This document shows, one piece after another, positions 42,281-48,668 of a stretch of DNA of 48,668 nt (its first letter is position 1; each line of letters opens with the position of its first letter). The notes under the pieces are model-generated. The model made no database searches. It saw only the letters and a program-made list of their open reading frames with translations, and was not told the DNA's origin. The stretch lies in the NCBI GenBank assembly GCA_964545075.1, contig CAZJFS010000011.1:1-48668 (forward strand), in the 5' to 3' direction. A program made the translations under genes and the position numbers. This DNA comes from DAOPXV01 sp035352535. GTDB lineage: Bacteria; Muiribacteriota; UBA9980.

Positions 42281-45190
42281 ATGGCTAACGATATCGATTA
42301 TTTAATGTTTGCGCTTAATTCAACCAAACCGGCGGAAAGAAAAAAAGCCATTTTAGAAATCGAAAAATCCGGCTCGACCGAAGCCGGAAAAAATCTCGTC
42401 CCGGTCCTGGAACGCGATAAGGACGATTCCATAAAAGCGCTCGCCGCGAGGGTGATCGGAGCGCTTGGCGTTAAATCCGCGGGCGAGGCGCTTATCGGCG
42501 CCATCAGGTCCGGGTCCGAGGAAGCGTCTTATTTTGCGGCGATATCGCTTGCCCAGATATGTTCGGACGGCCTTATAAAGAGGATCACGGACGAAATGAA
42601 TAATACGCCCGAAAACAACGACCGCTCCTTCTTCTGGCTCACCGAGGCCCTCAAAAAATCAGGAAACGCGGCGATATCCGGCATAGTCGACCTTCTTTCC
42701 ATCCGTTCGTGGTCGAAGCGCCGCATACTGGGCGACGCCCTTATATCGTTCGGCCAGGAAGCCGAAAAACATCTTATAAACGCCATAGCCGATGAGAACT
42801 GCGACAAGCGGTTCTGGTGCGCCAAGATCCTCGGCCGTGTCGGCGGGTCCGACGCGGTCAACGCCCTTATCAAATATGTCGACGACGACAACAACGACGT
42901 AAGGACGGCCGTCATAACAGCGTTAGGCGAAATCGGTAACAAGACCGCCATCGAATTTCTGAAAAAAACGCTTAAAAGCCCTAAAAAAGAGCTCAGGCAC
43001 AAGTCCGTCGAAGTGCTCGGAAAATTCGGCGAGGAAATAGTGGAGTCGCTGATCGAATCCCTGAGCGACGATTACTGGTATGTCCGCGATTCCGCCTGCC
43101 ATGCGCTATCAAAATTAGGAAAAAAGGTCATACCTTACCTCGCCAACGCTTACGACACCGGAAACGAAGACATAAGGATCTCCGCCATAAAAGCGCTTTC
43201 AACGTTAGGCGAAGATGCCATAGACGTCCTTATACACGCGTTAGGCGACAGATACGAACCCATATGCAAAAAAGCGGCCGACGCTATAATTAAAATAGGC
43301 CCTTTCGGCATAGACGCATTAATGGCCGCTTATAAAAAAAAAGCGGCCACGGATTCCGTTAAAAGATGGATAATATATTCCCTCGGAGAAATATGCGACG
43401 GCCCTTCCAACGCCGCGGCCGCTGCCCTTATAACCGAAGCCCTGAAATCCAATGATCTCGTTATACGCCATACCGCCGCCACGGCGCTTAAAAATTTCAG
43501 AACCCCGCGCGTTATAAACGTGCTGATAGGCCTTCTCGCCGATATCCATGAGGAGGTAAGAGAGAGCGCCTCGAAAAATCTCGAGCTCATGTCCAAAGAC
43601 TCCATCCCGTTTCTCATAGAATCTTTAAGCCACGAGAACTGGGTCATGCGCAAAAATGTCGCGGCGGTGCTCGGCCGGATCGGAAATCAATCGACCCCCG
43701 AACTGCTCAAGGTTCTCCAAAGCGGCGACGAAGACGCCAGGTACTGGGCGATAAAAGCCATGGGCCAGATAGGCTCCGGCGCCGTAGAACCGCTTCTTCA
43801 ATATCTCAACGATAATTCCTGGCAGGTGCGGAAAAACGCTTCGGACGCGCTCGCCGAAATAGGCGAACCCGTCGTAAAACCGCTCACCGCCAAGCTCACC
43901 AGATCGAGCGAGGGTTATGGATCGAACCTTTTCTACTGGTCTGAATTTATTCTGACGAAAATAGGCCCCGCCGCGCATTATCCGCTTATGAGCCTTCTCA
44001 ATCACTCGAACGAGAACGTCCGCATGCTCGCGGCAACGGTTATAGGCAAAACCAGTTCAACTATTGAAACATATCAGCTTTTAAAGGACATGCTCGAAGA
44101 AGACGACAGTTTCGAGGTCAAAAAACGGATCGTTCAAGTCATCGGGCACTTCCCGCAACCCGACGTGCTCGACCTGCTCATAGATTTTTATGAGAAGAAT
44201 GAAAACTGCGCTGAAAACCTGGCGCCGCTCGTCATAGACGCGATATCTAAAATAGAATCAAAAAAGACCATGGATTTTCTTCAGAAAATGCTTAAGTCAT
44301 CCAGCTGGATATCCCGATACAGGGCCACCTGCGCGCTTATGGACCTTTCCGAAAAATCATATCTCGATCTCGACATCGAAAAGGTCGTCGCGCTTTTAAA
44401 CGACGAGGTCACTATAGTCGCTTCCAGCGCCGCCAAATTTCTGGCATCCATGAAAACCGAAAAAGCCCAGATAAGCGTTGTACGCCTCCTCAAAGAAAAA
44501 CGTTTTGAGGAGACCATACTCGAAGTGCTTTCCAAAAACAGCTATTTTAAAAGCAAGGACGTAATAATCCCGTATCTTAAATCCAGTGACAAGAACTTAA
44601 GGGCCCAGGCCGCGCTCGCGATCGGAATGACGGGTAACAAAATGAATATCTCAAACATCACTCCGCTCTTGAGCGATGAATTCATAACGGTCCGAAACGC
44701 GGCCATTTTAGCGATAAGCAATATAAACAACCGCTGCACCGACGAAAAAGCCGCGGCTGAAAAACAGCATCCTCAAAGCGCGAGAAAAGCCGATCCGAAC
44801 GCCATAGAAGAGCCAATAATCACCGAAGCCGAACAGTTTTATCAGCTCGGGCTTTTCCACACCAAGAACGGCGACTTCGAAAAAGCCATACACGCTTACC
44901 AGAACACCATCGCCGCCGATCCGGACTACGTCATGGCATATTGCAAGGTAGGCCTCATACTCGAGGAAAAAGGCTATTCCGAGAAGGCCGTAATGTTTTT
45001 CAGAAAGGCCCTCGAAATATCGCCCGATTTCACACTCGCGCGCCTTTATCTCGGCATGGCATACTCGATGATGAATAAAACCTATGAGGCGGTGACCGAA
45101 CTGAAAACGGTCTTAAAACAGGCGCCGCACTCCGAATCGGCCAAAATGGCCCAGAAGATACTTGAACAGATAAAAAAGAACATAACGTAA
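42281..45190 (+). CDS. HEAT-repeat protein with C-terminal TPR domain
   Basis: 969 residues. Residues 1 to about 815 are about 25 HEAT/PBS-lyase-type repeats (units such as VRTAVITALGEIGNKTAIEFL, VRDSACHALSKLGKKVIPYL, VRKNASDALAEIGEPVVKPL). A low-complexity linker (about 825-845) leads to three TPRs (FYQLGLFHTKNGDFEKAIHA, AYCKVGLILEEKGYSEKAV, ARLYLGMAYSMMNKTYEAV). No signal peptide or catalytic motif, so it is a cytosolic scaffold with two kinds of solenoid. AGGAGG lies six bases before the ATG; miaA starts 8 bases after its stop. Confidence 0.92.
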   Translation: MANDIDYLMFALNSTKPAERKKAILEIEKSGSTEAGKNLVPVLERDKDDSIKALAARVIGALGVKSAGEALIGAIRSGSEEASYFAAISLAQICSDGLIKRITDEMNNTPENNDRSFFWLTEALKKSGNAAISGIVDLLSIRSWSKRRILGDALISFGQEAEKHLINAIADENCDKRFWCAKILGRVGGSDAVNALIKYVDDDNNDVRTAVITALGEIGNKTAIEFLKKTLKSPKKELRHKSVEVLGKFGEEIVESLIESLSDDYWYVRDSACHALSKLGKKVIPYLANAYDTGNEDIRISAIKALSTLGEDAIDVLIHALGDRYEPICKKAADAIIKIGPFGIDALMAAYKKKAATDSVKRWIIYSLGEICDGPSNAAAAALITEALKSNDLVIRHTAATALKNFRTPRVINVLIGLLADIHEEVRESASKNLELMSKDSIPFLIESLSHENWVMRKNVAAVLGRIGNQSTPELLKVLQSGDEDARYWAIKAMGQIGSGAVEPLLQYLNDNSWQVRKNASDALAEIGEPVVKPLTAKLTRSSEGYGSNLFYWSEFILTKIGPAAHYPLMSLLNHSNENVRMLAATVIGKTSSTIETYQLLKDMLEEDDSFEVKKRIVQVIGHFPQPDVLDLLIDFYEKNENCAENLAPLVIDAISKIESKKTMDFLQKMLKSSSWISRYRATCALMDLSEKSYLDLDIEKVVALLNDEVTIVASSAAKFLASMKTEKAQISVVRLLKEKRFEETILEVLSKNSYFKSKDVIIPYLKSSDKNLRAQAALAIGMTGNKMNISNITPLLSDEFITVRNAAILAISNINNRCTDEKAAAEKQHPQSARKADPNAIEEPIITEAEQFYQLGLFHTKNGDFEKAIHAYQNTIAADPDYVMAYCKVGLILEEKGYSEKAVMFFRKALEISPDFTLARLYLGMAYSMMNKTYEAVTELKTVLKQAPHSESAKMAQKILEQIKKNIT

Positions 45191-45198
45191 AGGAATTT

Positions 45199-46161
45199 AT
45201 GCCGCAAAAAGCAAACGATAAACCATCAGTATTCGTGCTCATAGGCCCGACCGCCACCGGAAAAACCGCTATTTCGATAGAACTCGCGCGCAGTTTCGGC
45301 GCGGAAATAATTTCATGCGACTCCCGCCAGATTTATAAACATATGGATATCGGAACGGCCAAGCCTACGGCCGAAGAGCTCGCGCAGGCCCCTCATCATT
45401 TAATAGACCTTATAACGCCCGACCGCTTCTTCTCATACGCCGATTTTGCAGCGGAAGCGGAAAAAAAACTCGATGAAATAACCGCCCGCGGAAAGATGGC
45501 TTTTATAGTCGGCGGGACCGGATTCTATCTCGACGGCCTCATCAACGGAGTTTCCGAGATTCCGGAAATGGATCAGGAAAAAACGGAAAATCTTCGTCTT
45601 GAATTGGAAATGATGGACTCGGCGGAATTGGTCACTATATTAAGAAAAATCGATATGACTTCCGCCGGAAGAATAAAACCCAACGACAGGCAGCGCCTTA
45701 TAAGGGCCATAATTGTTTCCAGATTAAGCGGAAAGCCTTTCTCGCATTTCAAGGATATTAAAAAAAAGTCCGAAAAGTACAAATATTTAATTTTTGGATT
45801 GACAAAGCCGAGAGAGTTGCTATATAATAATATAGGTTTAAGAGTGGATATAATGTTTAAAAAAGGACTTTTAGATGAAGTCCGCGGCCTTGTAAAGATG
45901 GGATACACGGGCCTTATGCCCGGAATGAAGACCATCGGATACCAGGAATGCGTCGATCACATTGAAAAAGGCCTGCCACTGGCGGAAGTCGTCGAACTTA
46001 TCAAGCAGCATACCCGCAATTACGCTAAAAGGCAGGAAACTTACTTCAAAAAAATCGATGTATCGAACTGGTATGTCAGGGATGGCGAACCCGAAACAGA
46101 CGGAAAAATATACGACTCGCTTAAACAAAATATAGAAAAAAATTTTAAGGAGTGTCAATAA
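45199..46161 (+). CDS. miaA: MiaA, tRNA dimethylallyltransferase
   Basis: 320 residues. It adds an isopentenyl group to A37 of tRNAs reading UNN codons. P-loop GPTATGKT (16-23), the DSRQIYKHMDIGTAKP segment with the catalytic Asp/Thr, HHLIDL, VGGTGFYLDGLI and a C-terminal QHTRNYAKRQETYF are all present. The stop overlaps the hfq start by one base (TAATG). The miaA-hfq order is widely conserved. A consensus promoter lies inside its coding sequence. Confidence 0.97.
   Translation: MPQKANDKPSVFVLIGPTATGKTAISIELARSFGAEIISCDSRQIYKHMDIGTAKPTAEELAQAPHHLIDLITPDRFFSYADFAAEAEKKLDEITARGKMAFIVGGTGFYLDGLINGVSEIPEMDQEKTENLRLELEMMDSAELVTILRKIDMTSAGRIKPNDRQRLIRAIIVSRLSGKPFSHFKDIKKKSEKYKYLIFGLTKPRELLYNNIGLRVDIMFKKGLLDEVRGLVKMGYTGLMPGMKTIGYQECVDHIEKGLPLAEVVELIKQHTRNYAKRQETYFKKIDVSNWYVRDGEPETDGKIYDSLKQNIEKNFKECQ
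45799..45828 (+). promoter_or_regulatory. Consensus sigma70 promoter inside miaA, likely for hfq
   Basis: TTGACA (45799-45804), 18 bp, TATAAT (45823-45828): both boxes are perfect matches. It is about 330 bases upstream of hfq and points at it. Confidence 0.68.
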
Positions 46162-46427
46162 TGAGTAAAATCAATATCCAGGATGTTTTCTTGAACGCTG
46201 TAAGAAAAGATAAAATCCCCATAACCGTTTATACGACCAATGGCGTCAAGATAATGGGAAATGTAATTTCATTTGACACTTTCACGATAATGCTCAATAC
46301 GAATCTTGGACAGCAGCTTCTTTTCAAGCACGCTATCTCGACGATAATCCCTTCCAAGAACGTCAGCCTCATGGTTGACGATGTCGACGATAAACCCAAA
46401 GTCAAAAAGGACGAAGACAAAGCTTAA
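46161..46427 (+). CDS. hfq: Hfq RNA chaperone
   Basis: 88 residues from ATG 46161, which overlaps the miaA stop and has AAGGAG eight bases upstream; a GTG at 46152 is the alternative. The Sm1 motif (QDVFLNAVRKDKIPITVYTT, GNVISFDTFTIML) and Sm2 motif (LLFKHAISTIIPSKN) are clear. The K-H of KHAIST binds uridines on the proximal face. The acidic/basic tail (DDVDDKPKVKKDEDKA) resembles the disordered C-terminus of other Hfq proteins. It implies small-RNA regulation in this organism. Confidence 0.97.
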   Translation: MSKINIQDVFLNAVRKDKIPITVYTTNGVKIMGNVISFDTFTIMLNTNLGQQLLFKHAISTIIPSKNVSLMVDDVDDKPKVKKDEDKA

Positions 46428-46472
46428 TTTAAATGCAATTAATTTATTGATTCCGGGAGTGTTTGTTAGAGT

Positions 46473-48248
46473 ATGTCAGAATTTCTAAGAAAGAAAAAAA
46501 TTGGCCAGATACTCATTGAAATGGGTGTCATCGACGATCAGAAGCTGGAATGGGCGCTTGCCAAACAGCAGGAAACCAATCAACTTCTCGGCCAGACGCT
46601 TTTAAGCGCCGCATATATTACCGAAGACGATCTTACCATCGCTCTCGCCAAACAGTTTGACGTTCCATATATAGATCTTAAGGATGTCACTGTTTCCGAC
46701 GAAGCCAGAAGGTGCGTTCCGCCCAATCTGCTTCAGAGCGGTGAATTCGTCCCGCTTGAAATAATCGATAAAACCCTTACCATCGCAATAGCGGACCCTA
46801 CGAATTACGAACTCGTCGACAGGCTCTCGAATATAACCGGTTACGACATAAAGTACGTCCTTTCGACCCAGACCCAGATATACACATTCCTCGGGCTTAA
46901 AGCCGATAAAAAAGGCGGCGCGCCTCAAGCCGAAGGCGGCGAAGCGGCCGAAGGGGAAGGCCAGAAGGAAATATCGGCCGAAGAAGCGGCTTCCGACGTC
47001 AACCTCGAATTCGAATCAGGCGACGGCGAAGAGGAAAGCGGCAAAGCCGACATATTAAAACAGCAGGCCGACCAGAAGCCCATCATCCTTCTCGTCAACA
47101 AGATAATCATGCAGGCCGTCAACGAACGCTGCTCAGATATTCACATCGAGTCCTGGGAAAGTCAGGTTCTCGTCCGCTTCCGTCTGGACGGCCATCTCAC
47201 CGAAAAAATGAAGATAGCCAAAAAAGCTGGCCCTGCTATAGTTTCACGTATAAAGATCATGTCCGACTTGAACATCGCGGAACGCCAGGTTCCTCAGGAC
47301 GGCGCATTTACCGTAAAACTCGGGAAAAAGAGCGTCGATTTCCGTGTCTCGATAATTCCATGCGCCGAAGGAGAATGCGTGTGCTTGCGTATATTGTCAA
47401 AGGACAACCTCAAGCTCGACCTTAAAATCCTCGGCTTTTCCGACGATGAATACGCCCGTTTCAGCCGCGCGATAAGAAGGCCTTACGGCATCATCCTGGT
47501 TTCCGGCCCCACCGGTTCCGGTAAAACCACGACGCTTTATGCGTCACTTCAACAGCTCAACGACTCGGAAACGAAGATCATCACGGCCGAAGACCCCGTC
47601 GAATATCGTCTTCCGGGCCTCAACCAGATCAACGTCAAGATCAACAAGACCGATCCGGACCGATCGCTTACTTTCGCCAAGGCCCTTAAAGCGGTCCTGC
47701 GTCATGACCCTGATATAGTTCTCATCGGAGAAATCCGTGATCACGAAACAGCCGATATCGCCATCAAGGCGGCTCTTACGGGCCATCTCGTGTTCTCCAC
47801 GGTCCACGCCAATAACGCGATCGACGTTATAGGACGTATGGCCGATATGGACATCGACAGATACCTTCTCGCCGCGGCTTTCATCCAGGTTATCGCCCAG
47901 CGACTGGTCAGGACCATCTGCCCGAAATGCGTCGAGGAATGTCCGCGCGACGAAGCAAAGGTCAAATACGCCGAATTGGACGGAGACGAATATAAAGACA
48001 TGAAGTTTTACAGGGGCCGCGGCTGCGACAACTGTAAGGGTACCGGCATGAAAGGACGCGCCGCCGTTTATGAAATACTTGATATCGACGACGAAATACG
48101 CGCCATGGTCGCCGGCGGCCAGTCTCTTTACGAAATCAAAAAGGTCGGCCTCGCGAAAGGCATGAGCACCATACGCGGATCCACGATCAGAAAAATGCAG
48201 AACGCCCAGACGACGATCGACGAACTTATAAAAGTCAGCGCGGCGTAA
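46473..48248 (+). CDS. pilB: PilB/GspE-type assembly ATPase
   Basis: 591 residues. The N-terminal T2SSE_N domain (KKIGQILIEMGVID, LGQTLLSAAYITEDDL, PYIDLKDVTV) is followed by a Gly/Glu/Ala-rich linker (about 148-195) and the ATPase core. Motifs: DIHIESWE, GPTGSGKTT (about 345-353), the Asp box (ITAEDPVEYRLPGLNQI), Walker B VLIGEIRD and the His box TGHLVFSTVHAN. A zinc tetracysteine CPKC (about 483) and CDNC (about 518) is typical of PilB/GspE and absent from CpaF. It powers type IV pilus extension or type II secretion. It is followed by a terminator and a PilM-like gene, favouring a type IV pilus. Confidence 0.95.
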   Translation: MSEFLRKKKIGQILIEMGVIDDQKLEWALAKQQETNQLLGQTLLSAAYITEDDLTIALAKQFDVPYIDLKDVTVSDEARRCVPPNLLQSGEFVPLEIIDKTLTIAIADPTNYELVDRLSNITGYDIKYVLSTQTQIYTFLGLKADKKGGAPQAEGGEAAEGEGQKEISAEEAASDVNLEFESGDGEEESGKADILKQQADQKPIILLVNKIIMQAVNERCSDIHIESWESQVLVRFRLDGHLTEKMKIAKKAGPAIVSRIKIMSDLNIAERQVPQDGAFTVKLGKKSVDFRVSIIPCAEGECVCLRILSKDNLKLDLKILGFSDDEYARFSRAIRRPYGIILVSGPTGSGKTTTLYASLQQLNDSETKIITAEDPVEYRLPGLNQINVKINKTDPDRSLTFAKALKAVLRHDPDIVLIGEIRDHETADIAIKAALTGHLVFSTVHANNAIDVIGRMADMDIDRYLLAAAFIQVIAQRLVRTICPKCVEECPRDEAKVKYAELDGDEYKDMKFYRGRGCDNCKGTGMKGRAAVYEILDIDDEIRAMVAGGQSLYEIKKVGLAKGMSTIRGSTIRKMQNAQTTIDELIKVSAA

Positions 48249-48320
48249 AAAAAGAAAATCACGAGCCACGGAATTGTTTTTTGTTTAACTTTATACATCA
48301 TAAACATAACTTAAAAATAA

Positions 48321-48389
48321 ATAAAGGGGCGTATACCCAAGGACCGCTTTTTAAAATATCTGTCCGTATGCGTCCCTTATTATTTTTTT
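48321..48389 (+). terminator. Probable terminator after pilB
   Basis: Long imperfect stem: GGGGCGTATAC pairs with GTATGCGTCCC (about 48326-48336 and 48366-48376, two G-U pairs), inner GGAC/GTCC, and a T run (48383-48389). Confidence 0.6.
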
Positions 48390-48472
48390 ATAATTTACCC
48401 TTCTTTTTTTTTCTTTTTTTCCGATTTAATATCTACGATGAATAATAAACTGCTTTATTTTGGAGTAATTTA

Positions 48473-48668
48473 ATGGCGAGGCCTTTAGTCTGTATCGATT
48501 TAGGCTCTAAATACATAAAAGGCGCGGTTCTGAAATCAAAATCGAACGGCGACAAGGATATCCTGCTGTCCAAATTCGGCTCCGTCGAAATGCCTGAAAA
48601 AGCAATGGTGAACGTGTTTTCCGACAAACCCATAACGAAAGCCAAGGAAGTCCAGCAGAAAATGTCCG
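48473..48668 (+). CDS. pilM: PilM-like actin-fold pilus assembly protein, 3' end missing
   Basis: The first 65 residues are visible; the gene runs off the window. The start VCIDLGSKYIKGAVLKS is the phosphate-1 motif of actin-like ATPases in the form seen in PilM (I-D-x-G-S-x-x-x-K). PilM is a cytosolic ring protein that binds PilN and PilB in type IV pilus assembly. GGAG lies seven bases before the ATG at 48473. The neighbouring pilB supports the call; an FtsA/MreB relative is less likely. Confidence 0.75.
   Translation, partial: MARPLVCIDLGSKYIKGAVLKSKSNGDKDILLSKFGSVEMPEKAMVNVFSDKPITKAKEVQQKMS

Noticed and set aside
47544..48269. A 241-codon open frame on the minus strand
   Set aside because: Antisense of the pilB ATPase core with its Walker and zinc motifs.
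1..48668. tRNA, rRNA, integrase, transposase and phage genes
   Set aside because: I looked for T-loop-like GGTTCRAATCC patterns and for recombinase or transposase motifs and saw none that hold up.

Overview
This window reads as a chromosomal segment of an uncultivated, probably Gram-negative-type bacterium of moderate GC. It has bacterial sigma70-like promoters, Shine-Dalgarno sites, the miaA-hfq pair, and both Tad-type and type IV pilus/type II secretion machinery. It also has a large tubulin-like GTPase, giant TPR and HEAT proteins, and many paralogue-poor housekeeping genes. This mix resembles candidate phyla such as Wallbacteria or Riflebacteria, but that placement is inference only. No rRNA, tRNA, CRISPR array, phage or insertion sequence is visible.

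Left part (1-15.9 kb): the end of an ABC-F ATPase, an M16 zinc peptidase (-), a small unknown gene (-), and a + strand run of a membrane alkaline-phosphatase-fold enzyme, a secreted Ntn hydrolase, a secreted serpin-like protein and MoaC. Then come FmdB-type and ankyrin genes (-) and bioY (-). Next is a decayed pair, a YeiH-family exporter and its divergent LysR-type regulator, both cut by deletion. A MerR-methyltransferase fusion follows with a textbook 19-bp-spacer MerR operator, then a DUF3788 gene and a class A beta-lactamase-like secreted serine hydrolase.

Middle (15.9-21.1 kb): an apparent operon glnS-gltX-5'-nucleotidase-STAS protein, with a good promoter in front and a terminator behind.

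Core region (21.2-39.0 kb): two divergent blocks. The minus-strand block is a tubulin-like protein, a 1607-residue TPR protein, a membrane protein with a glutamine-amidotransferase-like domain, and a CHASE2 adenylate cyclase. The plus-strand block is receiver-CpaE, CpaF, TadB, TadC, DUF192 and a second CpaE-like protein that carries an N-terminal cyclic-nucleotide-binding domain. The cyclase of one block and the cyclic-nucleotide-binding protein of the other suggest a local cAMP circuit tying a tubulin-like apparatus to a Tad pilus. This is the most interesting hypothesis in the window.

Right part (39.0-48.7 kb): hemW, a secreted TPR protein, thiT-like S component, a HEAT+TPR protein, miaA, hfq (with a consensus promoter inside miaA), a PilB/GspE ATPase, a terminator, and the start of a PilM-like gene running off the window.

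A recurring feature is that some start codons lie within a few bases of the predicted transcription start (M16 peptidase, alkaline-phosphatase-fold gene, MerR fusion), so leaderless or ultra-short-leader mRNAs may be common here.
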